Made by a program: the position numbers and the translations under genes. This document shows positions 1-7,087 of a DNA stretch of 13,715 bases, in pieces (the first letter of the stretch is position 1; every line of letters starts with the position of its first letter). Under the pieces are notes generated by a model. It searched no databases, had not been told where the DNA came from, and saw only the letters and a list, made by a program, of their open reading frames with translations. Source of the DNA: Oscillospiraceae bacterium (GTDB lineage Bacteria > Bacillota_A > Clostridia > Oscillospirales > Oscillospiraceae); the NCBI GenBank assembly GCA_017411905.1, contig JAFQPB010000050.1:1-13715 (forward strand), in the 5' to 3' direction.

Positions 1-847
1 ATTCCACTTCCTGCGCAATCAGGAGTTCACCGTCTACATTGATACTGGAGGGCTCGTCACAGGTAATTTTTAAGTGATTTGTGCGGATGTGACGTACCAA
101 GTGGGGAAGCTCTTTATATCTTCCGTCCTTATATTTGCCAACAACGGTAGCCGCCTGCAGACGGGAGACCTTTTTGACAAGCAGAACATCCAAAAGTCCG
201 TCTGAGGGATCAGCTTCCGGCACGGGGTTGAAGCCACCGCCATAATAGCGTCCATTGCAAACGCTGATCATTGTGAGGTCTTCGTCGATTCTTTCTCCGT
301 CAATCTCCACCACGAAATGCCGTGCGATACCCCGAATTACATTGATGACTGCAGAGACTGCGTAAGCCCGGAAACCGCTAAGTAAGGGAATGCGTTTATA
401 GTTTGCCACGTCAGTGCCGATGCGGGCATCGAGACCAACGGAGCAGATGTTGAGGCTATATTGGTCGTTGCACTTTATAAGGTTGAATTCTGCTTCCTTG
501 CAGTCTATCAGTTTGGAGAGGTCACGGAAATCCTCAGGCTTATCAAACAGACGGATAAAATCGTTGCCGCTGCCGCCTGCATACATCGTAACAGATACAT
601 TGAGGTAGCCTGCCACACCGTTGATGATCTCGTTCATAGTACCGTCACCGCCGCAGGAGTAAATCCGGTATTCCTCCCCGGACTGGGCGGCCTCCCGGGC
701 AATCCGGGAACACTCACCGGGGGCACCGGAAACCTCAATACGGTAGGAAAGATCGGTACCGGCAAAGACACTTTCGATCTTTTCTTTATATTCGTTTGTC
801 CGGTTGCGGCTGCCGGCGGCAGGATTGATGATAAAAAGATGGGTCAT
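1..847 (-). CDS. Diacylglycerol kinase family lipid kinase (DgkB/BmrU/YegS type), 3' end cut by window edge
   Basis: Reading the minus strand from ATG at 847 gives 282 open codons to the left edge with no stop, so the C-terminus is missing; family members are usually about 290-310 residues, so little is lost. The N-terminus MTHLFIINPAAG is the typical nucleotide-binding start of the DAGK catalytic domain. GGDGT lies at residues 66-70 (the glycine-rich phosphate-binding motif) and GSGNDF at 92-97. The C-terminal half has the family's NGRYYGGGF and DGLLDVLLV segments. The family phosphorylates diacylglycerol or related lipids with ATP at the inner membrane face, recycling lipid from envelope turnover; the exact substrate cannot be told from sequence. 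The start lies only 3 bases beyond the stop of the upstream methyltransferase gene, with a weak purine-rich site (AAAGAAAG) inside that gene, so translation is probably coupled. It is the last visible gene of the queH operon. Confidence 0.93.
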   Translation of the reverse strand, partial: MTHLFIINPAAGSRNRTNEYKEKIESVFAGTDLSYRIEVSGAPGECSRIAREAAQSGEEYRIYSCGGDGTMNEIINGVAGYLNVSVTMYAGGSGNDFIRLFDKPEDFRDLSKLIDCKEAEFNLIKCNDQYSLNICSVGLDARIGTDVANYKRIPLLSGFRAYAVSAVINVIRGIARHFVVEIDGERIDEDLTMISVCNGRYYGGGFNPVPEADPSDGLLDVLLVKKVSRLQAATVVGKYKDGRYKELPHLVRHIRTNHLKITCDEPSSINVDGELLIAQEVE

Positions 848-850
848 AAA

Positions 851-1984
851 TTACACTTTCTTTCTTTGTGTGTTTGTGTACATAAAGTAATCACATTTGA
901 TCATACCGTTGTAGAGCTTCCGCTTTTTGTCGGCACGTTTGCCGAAATAATGCTCAAATTCTGGCTCACTGGTGATGATAAATTTCTGCCAGTTGTTGGC
1001 GAATTTCAAGTGGCGGCCTAAGGTACTGTAAAGCCGCCGCGCGCTGTCCTGCTCCATAAGCCGCTGGCCGTAGGGAGGATTGCAGATGAGGATACCGCCG
1101 TCAGCCGGCAGAGACATCTTGGTGGCATCCCCGTCGGCAAAGGTGACGCAGTCGGAGACACCTGCTTTTTTCGCATTGGCAAAGGAGAGGGAAACGCACT
1201 TGGGGTCGTTATCCGAGCCTAAAATACGGTATTTACCGGAAAATTCCTTGTCTTTCGCTTCGGTGCGCACCTGCTCCCAGATGTCCTTTTCTACCCAAGG
1301 AAATACCTCCGCACCAAAGTGGCGGTTTAGACCGGGGGCACGGTTTTTAGCAATGAGAGCGGCTTCGATGGGGATGGTACCGGAGCCACAGAAGGGATCC
1401 CATAAAAATTCCCTGCCCCGGTAGCGTGTCAGCATCACCATAGCGGCAGCCAAAGTCTCCCGCAGCGGTGCCTCATTACCCACAGCCCGGTAGCCGCGCT
1501 TGTGGAGCCCCTGACCGGTGGTGTCCAAATAGAGAGTCACCTTATCATTCATAATGGAGAATTGCAGCGGAAATTTATCGCCTGTTTCCGGCAGCCACTG
1601 GATGCCATACTTTTCACCCAGCCGCTTAGAGGCGGCCTTTTTGATGATGGCCTGACAGTCGGGCACACTCATAAGTTTACTGTTGAGACAATGACCCTTT
1701 ACGGGGAAAACACCGTTTTTGGGGATAAAATCCTCCAAATTGGTGCGATAAACACCTTGAAACAGCTCCTCAAAGCTGGTGGCGGTAAATTCAGATAGTA
1801 CAAGGAGCACCCGCTCACCGGTGCGCAGGCAGATATTGGCCTTTGCCATCGCGGCAGCATCACCGGTAAACAGCACCCGGCCGTTTTCTACCTGTACATT
1901 TTCCATTTGCAGTCGGCGCAGCTCGTCGCCGGCGATGCCCTCCAAGCCAAACAGGCAGGGAACAGCAAATTTTAATTCGTTCAT
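851..1984 (-). CDS. THUMP-domain class I SAM-dependent 23S rRNA methyltransferase (RlmL N-half / B. subtilis YpsC type)
   Basis: The 377-residue protein has the COG0116 architecture: an N-terminal ferredoxin-like/THUMP RNA-binding region (about residues 1-165) followed by a UPF0020 Rossmann methyltransferase domain. Motif I, DPFCGSGTIPIEAALIA, starts at residue 196. An acidic SDND loop lies near 257-260 and the catalytic NPPYG motif at 302-306, which is the (N/D)PPY signature of exocyclic amino-group methylation. Family knowledge points to formation of N2-methylguanosine in 23S rRNA (m2G2445 for E. coli RlmL). This protein lacks the second RlmK-like methyltransferase half that E. coli fuses on, as is normal in Firmicutes, so I give no symbol. 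Its ribosome binding site AAGGA (1991-1995) sits 6 bases before the ATG, just beyond the queH stop. It is the middle gene of a queH-methyltransferase-lipid kinase operon. Confidence 0.92.
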   Translation of the reverse strand: MNELKFAVPCLFGLEGIAGDELRRLQMENVQVENGRVLFTGDAAAMAKANICLRTGERVLLVLSEFTATSFEELFQGVYRTNLEDFIPKNGVFPVKGHCLNSKLMSVPDCQAIIKKAASKRLGEKYGIQWLPETGDKFPLQFSIMNDKVTLYLDTTGQGLHKRGYRAVGNEAPLRETLAAAMVMLTRYRGREFLWDPFCGSGTIPIEAALIAKNRAPGLNRHFGAEVFPWVEKDIWEQVRTEAKDKEFSGKYRILGSDNDPKCVSLSFANAKKAGVSDCVTFADGDATKMSLPADGGILICNPPYGQRLMEQDSARRLYSTLGRHLKFANNWQKFIITSEPEFEHYFGKRADKKRKLYNGMIKCDYFMYTNTQRKKV

Positions 1985-1995
1985 AGGATTTCCTT

Positions 1996-2541
1996 TCAGC
2001 GAATGATCTGATGTGGCTTGCGATAGCGTTCTTCTTCAGAAAACACACAGCCGCAGTATTTTTGCATATAAAAGCCCTCTGCCCGGGCGTATTCCTGCCC
2101 GGCCTTGAACAGGGGACGGAAGTCCCGATAGAGAAATTCTATCCCAAATAGGGCGGCAGCCTCCTCGGCTGTCTGTTTCATTTTCTCGTGGTTCTGATAG
2201 GGACTGATGAAAAGGGAGGAGGTGAAGCTGTCAAAGCCCAGCTCTTTGGCAGTTTTCGCTGTTTCAAACAGCCGCATCCGGTAGCATTTGCCGCAGCGGT
2301 CATTTAAGTCCTCCGCGACCTCCCGTATAAAGGGACGCAGGGCATATTCGTCTTTTAAGACTAAGGGAAGACGGATATTTTGGGCGTACTGCTGCACGCA
2401 GTTCCGTCTTTCCCGATATTCGGTGTAAGGATGGATATTGGGATTATACCAAAAGCCGCTGACCGCTATACCCTCCGCGCGCAGAAGCTCTACGCACTGA
2501 TTGGCGCAGGGAGCGCAACAAATATGAAGCAGGGTTTTCAT
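1996..2541 (-). CDS. queH: Epoxyqueuosine reductase QueH (DUF208 family)
   Basis: The protein has 181 residues from the ATG at 2541. It begins MKTLLHICCAPCANQC, the cysteine-rich start of QueH, followed by FWYNPNIHPYTEYRERR, DRCGKCYRMRL and the C-terminal YCGCVFSEEERY, so all the family's clustered cysteines are present. QueH is the non-orthologous replacement for cobalamin-dependent QueG. It performs the last step of queuosine synthesis, reducing epoxyqueuosine at tRNA position 34 to queuosine with an Fe-S cluster and a nearby iron. The frame stays open to a start at 2601, which would add 20 residues. I reject that start because GGAGG sits 5 bases before the 2541 ATG, a strong promoter overlaps the longer version, and other QueH proteins start at the MK..HxCCAPC segment. 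It is the first gene of the minus-strand operon; the methyltransferase start follows 11 bases after its stop. Confidence 0.95.
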   Translation of the reverse strand: MKTLLHICCAPCANQCVELLRAEGIAVSGFWYNPNIHPYTEYRERRNCVQQYAQNIRLPLVLKDEYALRPFIREVAEDLNDRCGKCYRMRLFETAKTAKELGFDSFTSSLFISPYQNHEKMKQTAEEAAALFGIEFLYRDFRPLFKAGQEYARAEGFYMQKYCGCVFSEEERYRKPHQIIR

Positions 2542-2546
2542 AAAAA

Positions 2547-2551
2547 CCTCC
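2547..2551 (-). promoter_or_regulatory. Ribosome binding site fixing the queH start
   Basis: GGAGG on the minus strand lies 5 bases upstream of the ATG at 2541. It supports the short queH start over the in-frame start at 2601. Confidence 0.85.
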
Positions 2552-2572
2552 AAAAATGCCGACATTTCATTC

Positions 2573-2601
2573 ATTATAGCACCATAAAAAGGAACTTGCA
2601 A
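2573..2601 (-). promoter_or_regulatory. Sigma-A promoter for the queH operon
   Basis: On the minus strand, TTGCAA (2596-2601) is followed by a 17-base spacer and a perfect TATAAT (2573-2578), preceded by TG one base before the hexamer (extended -10, TGCTATAAT). It lies about 30 bases upstream of the queH ATG, implying a short leader with the GGAGG site. The tadA promoter faces the other way, with 43 bases between the two -35 elements. Confidence 0.85.
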
Positions 2602-2644
2602 GGGATAACACTATATTTTTACCTGCCCGGAGGAAAAGGAACAC

Positions 2645-2673
2645 TTGACGGCAGGAAAGGTTTCGAGTACAAT
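2645..2673 (+). promoter_or_regulatory. Sigma-A promoter for tadA-spoIIP
   Basis: TTGACG (2645-2650), a 17-base spacer, then TACAAT (2668-2673): each hexamer matches the sigma-A consensus at 5 of 6 positions. Transcription would start near 2680, leaving a leader of under 20 bases that is almost entirely the AAAGGAGG ribosome binding site (2683-2690). Confidence 0.85.
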
Positions 2674-2697
2674 ATATAAGTTAAAGGAGGGTCGCCC

Positions 2698-3177
2698 GTG
2701 ACAGATACAGACTTTATGCAATCTGCTCTCGCCCTTGCCCGGGAGGCGGGCGAAGCGGGAGAGGTGCCTGTTGGCTGCGTTATCGTCCGCCGGGACGAGA
2801 TCGTAGGCCGTGGCCGTAATCGCCGTGAGGGGGACAAAACCGCCCTCGGTCACGCGGAGATCGAAGCGATCGCGGATGCCTGCAAAAATTTAGGCGGCTG
2901 GCGGCTTTGGGAATGTACCCTCTATGTAACGATGGAGCCTTGCCCGATGTGCGCCGGTGCCATCATTAACGCCCGGATTCCCCGTGTGGTATTTGGCGCA
3001 GAGGATAAAAAATGCGGTGCCTGCGGCAGCGTGTGCAATTTGTTCGAAATGGACTTTAACCATAAGCCGCAGGTGGAAAAGGGTATTTTGGCAGAGGAAA
3101 GCCGTGCCCTTTTAGAGGACTTTTTCAAAAAATTACGAGTAGAACTTCGGGAGAGACCTAAATGGAAAATCAATTGA
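2698..3177 (+). CDS. tadA: tRNA-specific adenosine-34 deaminase TadA
   Basis: The 159-residue zinc-dependent deaminase converts A34 of tRNA-Arg(ACG) to inosine in the cytoplasm, allowing wobble decoding. The catalytic HAE is at residues 52-54 (His zinc ligand and proton-shuttling Glu) and PCPMC at 81-85 (two Cys zinc ligands), followed by the usual AGAIINARI and the FG..D.K.GACGS segment. Length matches B. subtilis and E. coli TadA (about 160-167). The start is GTG at 2698: AAAGGAGG (2683-2690) stands 7 bases before it, whereas the first ATG at residue 7 is too far and would cut into the first helix. The 3' end overlaps spoIIP by 16 bases, so the two genes share a transcript. Divergent from queH, another tRNA position-34 modification gene. 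Confidence 0.96.
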   Translation: MTDTDFMQSALALAREAGEAGEVPVGCVIVRRDEIVGRGRNRREGDKTALGHAEIEAIADACKNLGGWRLWECTLYVTMEPCPMCAGAIINARIPRVVFGAEDKKCGACGSVCNLFEMDFNHKPQVEKGILAEESRALLEDFFKKLRVELRERPKWKIN

Positions 3178-4199
3178 CCACACCGGAAAAAGGGAAAACC
3201 CTTCGCCGCAGAGCTATCTACGCAGGCGCGGCGGTGATCATTCTGGCCATTGTGATCCGTCTGATCTTTGGCGGTGCGGCTCTTTTGGAAGATGCCACGC
3301 TGGCAGATTGGCTGACCTATTTTTATACCGGTGTGCAGCCCGAGTGGCCTACCGAACCGCCCACAAAGCCTCCTACTGAGCCACCCACCGAAGCACCCAC
3401 CGAGCCACCGGTTATCAAACCTGATCCCTTTGCGCTCGTTCTGCCAAACAAAATTGAGAAGCTGTATCTCAATACATCGGGCGTGTCATTTAACTATGAA
3501 AAGCTCTTAAAGAAAGCACTGGACTGGGATCTGACCGGGGACGAGCCTACCGTTCTGATCGTGCATACCCACGCTACCGAGGCTTACCAAAATAACGGAC
3601 AGTTTCAGGAAAGCGACCCCTACTGCACCCTAAATAACGATTATAATATGATTGCTGTTGGTGACCGTCTGGCGCAGCTTCTGCGGGCGCAGGGCATTTC
3701 TGTTATCCACGACCGCACCAATCACAATGTGGATTACCTGAAAGCCTATAAAAGCTCCCGTGAATCGGTACAGCAGTACTTAGAAGAATATCCCAGCATC
3801 CAGCTTGTGCTGGATCTCCACCGGGATGCCTTTGGCGCAACCGATGAAGAGATTCGCAATAATGCCCTGACTGCGACCTATAATGGGAAAAAAGCCGCGA
3901 AGGTTATGTTTGTTGTTACGACCTCCGGCGGCAATATGAGTCATCCTAACTGGCAGGAAAATGCGGCAGCAGTTTTTAAAATGCGGTTGGTAATGGAGAG
4001 CATCTTCCCCGGCATTACATACAAAACTTGGGTACAAACCGCAACAAAGCATAATTATAACCAGCATTTAAGCACCGGGTCTATGCTCCTTGAGATCGGC
4101 GCGGCAGGCAATACCCTGCAGGAGGCCTTCAATACGATGGAGGTTTTGGCTGAGGCCATCGTAAAGATGCAAGGCGGCGTGGTAGTCAAAAGTAAGTAA
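3162..4199 (+). CDS. spoIIP: Stage II sporulation protein P (SpoIIP), cell-wall amidase/endopeptidase
   Basis: The 345-residue protein has a short basic cytoplasmic tail, one membrane anchor (about residues 19-39), a Pro/Thr/Glu-rich linker (about 61-85, imperfect PTEPP repeats), and then the SpoIIP catalytic domain. Key motifs are VLIVHTHATEAY (H135, H137, E140) and LVLDLHRDAF (D218, H220, D222), the metal-binding and catalytic signature of the family. A conserved YNMIAVGDRLAQLL segment lies between them. SpoIIP works with SpoIID and SpoIIM to degrade septal peptidoglycan during engulfment of the forespore. The ATG overlaps the end of tadA and has only a weak GGGAGAG-like site at 3149-3155, implying translational coupling. 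In B. subtilis spoIIP follows gpr and is under sigma-E; here it follows tadA and I see no clear sigma-E promoter in front of it. The long PT-rich linker is unusual in composition but common for clostridial exported proteins. Confidence 0.93.
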   Translation: MENQLTTPEKGKTLRRRAIYAGAAVIILAIVIRLIFGGAALLEDATLADWLTYFYTGVQPEWPTEPPTKPPTEPPTEAPTEPPVIKPDPFALVLPNKIEKLYLNTSGVSFNYEKLLKKALDWDLTGDEPTVLIVHTHATEAYQNNGQFQESDPYCTLNNDYNMIAVGDRLAQLLRAQGISVIHDRTNHNVDYLKAYKSSRESVQQYLEEYPSIQLVLDLHRDAFGATDEEIRNNALTATYNGKKAAKVMFVVTTSGGNMSHPNWQENAAAVFKMRLVMESIFPGITYKTWVQTATKHNYNQHLSTGSMLLEIGAAGNTLQEAFNTMEVLAEAIVKMQGGVVVKSK

Positions 4200-4208
4200 G
4201 GATTACAT

Positions 4209-4240
4209 AAAAAAGCACCCTCACTCGAGGGTGCTTTTTT
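4209..4240. terminator. Bidirectional intrinsic terminator between spoIIP and the PHP phosphatase
   Basis: Perfect hairpin: GCACCCTC (4215-4222), loop ACTC (4223-4226), GAGGGTGC (4227-4234). It is flanked by six A on the left and six T on the right, so it has a U-tract on either strand. It lies 10 bases after the spoIIP stop. On the minus strand it overlaps the end of the convergent gene: the last codons and the TGA stop (4221-4223) sit in the stem and loop. Confidence 0.95.
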
Positions 4241-5000
4241 CTTCGGTTTCTATGATCCTGTCTTCCATCACTGCCCGGGCGTTTTGCCAAAATAGCTTTT
4301 TGGCAGTCTTTTCTCCGTATTTTTTGCACACATACCGGTAGCAGGCGGCCAGCTTAGGAGGACGCTGCTTTTTGTCGTGGGCATCGGAGGCGATAAAATG
4401 GGCTTTCTCTGCCGCGATGAGCCTATGGCAGAAGCGTTTGACACCAAAGCCCCATTTGCCCATCACGCTGTCGGCATTGAGCTGAATCAGCGTACCCATC
4501 TCCAAAACCTCGTCGGTAAGCGTCCGGTCAAGACGGAAAATGTCGTATCGCTCCGCGTGAGCGATGATGGGCACAAAACCGGCCTCTATACAGTCCCGGA
4601 TGCCGGCGATCACATTGGGACGAAACACCGTGGTGGGAAATTCCAAAAGCATATACCGGGACTTGGCAATGGGCAGCAAAAGCCCTTTTTTTACTTGCTG
4701 GGGAAATTCCGACATATAGCGCACTTCGCTGCCCAGCACAAGCTTCATCTTCATATCTTCTTTTCGTAGGGCATCCCGCAGGGCGTAAAATCTGTGCTTT
4801 AATTCCTCGGGTTGAGGCTTGTAGATCGCCCGGTAATGGGGGGTCAGAAACAGCACACGAGTGCCGTCCTCCCAAGCAAGGCGCACCAGCTCCAAAGCCT
4901 CCTGAAAGTCCTCGGGGCCGTCATCTACGGCAGGCAGGATATGGCTGTGAATATCCGCAAGCTTGGGCAGAATATCTTTTTCCTTCTTATTTTTTTTCAC
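4221..5000 (-). CDS. PHP-fold protein-tyrosine phosphatase, CpsB/CapC/YwqE family
   Basis: The 259-residue PHP-domain protein has the manganese-binding signature of the CpsB/YwqE family: DIHSHILPAVDDGP (from residue 16, H18 and H20), TPHYR (53-57), LGSEVRY (89-95), AHAERY (147-152) and SDAHD (205-209). Relatives dephosphorylate the tyrosine-rich tail of bacterial tyrosine kinases that control capsule or exopolysaccharide synthesis. No kinase, Wzz-like adaptor or polysaccharide gene is nearby, so the partner is not visible and a broader phosphoesterase role cannot be excluded. The start is GTG at 5000, with AAAGGAG about 6 bases upstream and an extended -10 promoter further up. The C-terminus (KSTLE) is encoded within the hairpin of the shared terminator. 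It is monocistronic on its strand as far as the sequence shows. Confidence 0.9.
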   Translation of the reverse strand: MKKNKKEKDILPKLADIHSHILPAVDDGPEDFQEALELVRLAWEDGTRVLFLTPHYRAIYKPQPEELKHRFYALRDALRKEDMKMKLVLGSEVRYMSEFPQQVKKGLLLPIAKSRYMLLEFPTTVFRPNVIAGIRDCIEAGFVPIIAHAERYDIFRLDRTLTDEVLEMGTLIQLNADSVMGKWGFGVKRFCHRLIAAEKAHFIASDAHDKKQRPPKLAACYRYVCKKYGEKTAKKLFWQNARAVMEDRIIETEEKSTLE

Positions 5001-5042
5001 GGCTATCTCCTTTCTGCACAGGGTGCAAATTGTATTTTTGCT

Positions 5043-5071
5043 ATTATAGCACGACTATACTGAAAAGACAA
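5043..5071 (-). promoter_or_regulatory. Sigma-A promoter for the PHP phosphatase gene
   Basis: On the minus strand, TTGTCT (5066-5071), a 17-base spacer and a perfect TATAAT (5043-5048), with TG one base upstream of the -10. The 10-mer GTGCTATAAT is identical to that at the queH promoter. It lies about 43 bases upstream of the GTG start. Confidence 0.82.
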
Positions 5072-5123
5072 GGCAAAATCGATCCAAGCAACTTTCAAAA
5101 TGTTCATTGCAGAGAATTATGCC

Positions 5124-5153
5124 TGTAGGGCGGGAGCAAGCCCCCACCCTACA
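5124..5153. repeat. Dispersed palindromic element, GTAGGG/CCCTAC family, copy 1
   Basis: TGTAGGG (5124-5130) pairs with CCCTACA (5147-5153) around a core GGGAGCAAGCCCCC. The core and right arm recur at 12569-12588 with one mismatch (GGAGCAAGCCCCC, one variable base, CCCTACA). It lies 8 bases past the DUF2079 gene stop but has no U-tract in either direction, so it looks like a dispersed repeat rather than a standard terminator. Confidence 0.75.
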
Positions 5154-5161
5154 ATTCCTTT

Positions 5162-7015
5162 TTAGGAAGCGGGCTTGTGGTAGATGACCAAAACGCTCGT
5201 CCTGTGGTATTCCTTGTAACCGTTTGCTTCCAAAAGGGCAACGACGTTTGTAAAGCCGTTGTCCTGACCGCCTGTTGCATACTTTTTATAATCTGCTGTG
5301 GCAGATACTTTCAGAACAACATACTCTGTTTCCAAAAGATGCTCCCGGGAGCAATAACGAATATCGTAGAGAATATCCCGCTGGGAGAGATAGGTGGTAT
5401 AAAACGTAGTGGTGGTTACCGATGCGTCTTCCGGGACGGTGTCTAAAGCAGCACGGACGCCGCTGTAATAATCCTGATAGGTGCTGGCGGTCTCCTGATA
5501 TTGCCGGACTTTCGGCAGAATGTTTGCAGTAAAGAACGCAAATGCCACCACCGCTGTAGCCGCCAAAGCACCCATCTGTTTCCAATCAATTTTTAAGTCT
5601 GCCACATTGATTGCGGTCAGGTAAATGAGAAAGGCATTGGAGCCGAAGGTATACTGGAAGAAAATATTGTGCTGATACTGATAATCGGACATTAAATTCA
5701 CCAGCACATAGGGGATAAGCAAGATGTACCGTTCATACCGCCGGGTAAAGAAGGGCAGGCACAATAGCGGCAGGAGGGTAAGGTTGATAAACGCCAGCTT
5801 TTCCGCATCTACGCACTCGTATAAGGCTTTCATCGGATTCATCAGCACCGCCTTAATGACCGTCAGCAGCGATCCGGAGCCGTCATAGATAAAATTATCG
5901 TAGCGGTAGGTCATCACACCGTCGCCGCTTTGGGCTAAATAGCCGGTAACGGCAAAGAACCAAATAAGAGACACGCCCAACAGCGCACTGCCGGTAATGA
6001 GGTTTTGCTTGTCTGCCGTTTTTCCCCGCAGGACAGTCTTAACCAAAAGATACAGGCCAATGACCGCTACATAGACTGCAGCATCTTCCTTTACCGTCAG
6101 GGTAAGGATGGCAGAGACGGCGGTAATGGGAATGTTCTTTTTCTCAAGGCCGTAAAAAAGCCAAAGGAGCAGGGGCGTCAAGAAGCAGTTTTCGTGGAGA
6201 TCGTAGCTGACACCCCCGGCAAAGGCGGGTATGCATAGCAGTATGGTGCAAAGAAGCAACCGGGAAAAGCCGGAAAGCCCCTTCTCTTTTCCAATAAGCC
6301 ACAGGGGGATCACAGCCGATGCCATCACCGCTGCTTGTAAAGCCTGCAAGGTGGCCGGTGTGGGGAAAAGACAGTAAAAGGGGAGCATCAGATAGTAAAT
6401 GGGGGATACGTGGACGGCAAAATGGGACAGCAATCCATCCCGTTCCAAGGTGGTCAGGGGCAGGCCGGTGGTCTTCATATAGTGAAACATCTGGGAGAAA
6501 ATACCAAAGTCATAAGACGGCGTGCTCATACTCTCTACCCGGGCAACTGTCCACGCGCTGACGATGAGGAAAAACAGCACAGCAAGTCCCGCAGTTCCTG
6601 CGACATAGCCCCAGTGGGCTTTCTTTATTTCCCGTTTTTCTTCCTCTGCGGTGTTCCAGCCCCGGATGGCAAAACAGATGAAAAGACCGATACACATCAG
6701 GCACAGCACGGTAAAAACCTCCCCATTCCCGGCATCAATAGCGGCAAAGGAAAGCACGGTAAACACAAAAAGAATACCGAAGCGGCCAAAAATATGGGTA
6801 CGGATATAAAGTCCTAATGCGGTTAAAGCACCGGTAAAAAGCACCGTCAGAACCAGTATCCGGGAAAGGGACATTTGCCGCAGACCGTCAAGACCTGTTA
6901 AGCTTCGCAGGGCTTCCGGCAGGAAAAGGTATTCAAGCATCGCTGCCAAAAGCCAACTCAGTACCAGACACCGCACAATGTCTGCTGCAGCAGGCTTATA
7001 TTTGATTGTGGGCAC
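5162..7015 (-). CDS. DUF2079 polytopic membrane protein (predicted GT-C-like fold)
   Basis: The 617-residue, very hydrophobic protein has about a dozen predicted membrane segments and a soluble C-terminal region (about residues 505-617). It shows the landmarks of DUF2079 (COG3463): YDFGIFSQ (168-175), LSHFAVHVSPIYYLMLPFY (from 196), YDLHENCF (271-278) and TVKEDAAVY (307-315). DUF2079 resembles GT-C membrane glycosyltransferases such as dolichyl-phosphate-mannose-dependent enzymes, but its substrate is unknown, so glycan or lipid transfer is only an inference. The start is GTG at 7015, because AAGGAGG (7024-7030) stands 8 bases upstream and the hydrophobic domain begins soon after. The frame remains open to 7291, but those 92 extra residues come from dispersed repeats. 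No promoter is convincing; the gene appears to stand alone. Confidence 0.85.
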   Translation of the reverse strand: MPTIKYKPAAADIVRCLVLSWLLAAMLEYLFLPEALRSLTGLDGLRQMSLSRILVLTVLFTGALTALGLYIRTHIFGRFGILFVFTVLSFAAIDAGNGEVFTVLCLMCIGLFICFAIRGWNTAEEEKREIKKAHWGYVAGTAGLAVLFFLIVSAWTVARVESMSTPSYDFGIFSQMFHYMKTTGLPLTTLERDGLLSHFAVHVSPIYYLMLPFYCLFPTPATLQALQAAVMASAVIPLWLIGKEKGLSGFSRLLLCTILLCIPAFAGGVSYDLHENCFLTPLLLWLFYGLEKKNIPITAVSAILTLTVKEDAAVYVAVIGLYLLVKTVLRGKTADKQNLITGSALLGVSLIWFFAVTGYLAQSGDGVMTYRYDNFIYDGSGSLLTVIKAVLMNPMKALYECVDAEKLAFINLTLLPLLCLPFFTRRYERYILLIPYVLVNLMSDYQYQHNIFFQYTFGSNAFLIYLTAINVADLKIDWKQMGALAATAVVAFAFFTANILPKVRQYQETASTYQDYYSGVRAALDTVPEDASVTTTTFYTTYLSQRDILYDIRYCSREHLLETEYVVLKVSATADYKKYATGGQDNGFTNVVALLEANGYKEYHRTSVLVIYHKPAS

Positions 7016-7023
7016 AATTACCG

Positions 7024-7030
7024 CCTCCTT
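7024..7030 (-). promoter_or_regulatory. Ribosome binding site fixing the DUF2079 gene start
   Basis: AAGGAGG on the minus strand, 8 bases before the GTG at 7015. No comparable site precedes the in-frame start at 7291, so this site decides the start. Confidence 0.85.
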
Positions 7031-7087
7031 ACAAATAAATGGACAGTTGATAATTGACAATTTTGATATACGTCGTTGCTCTCTGCT

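Noticed and set aside
461..1021. 186-codon plus-strand open frame
   Set aside because: Lies antisense to the lipid kinase and the end of the methyltransferase, both with clear family motifs; no ribosome binding site or recognisable domain.
5124..5153. Intrinsic terminator for the DUF2079 gene
   Set aside because: The stem is good but no U-tract follows on the minus strand and the same core occurs elsewhere as a repeat, so I list it as a repeat.
7053..7058. TTGACA (plus) or TTGTCA (minus) as a -35 element
   Set aside because: Neither strand has an acceptable -10 hexamer at 16-18 bases; left uncalled, so the DUF2079 promoter remains unidentified.
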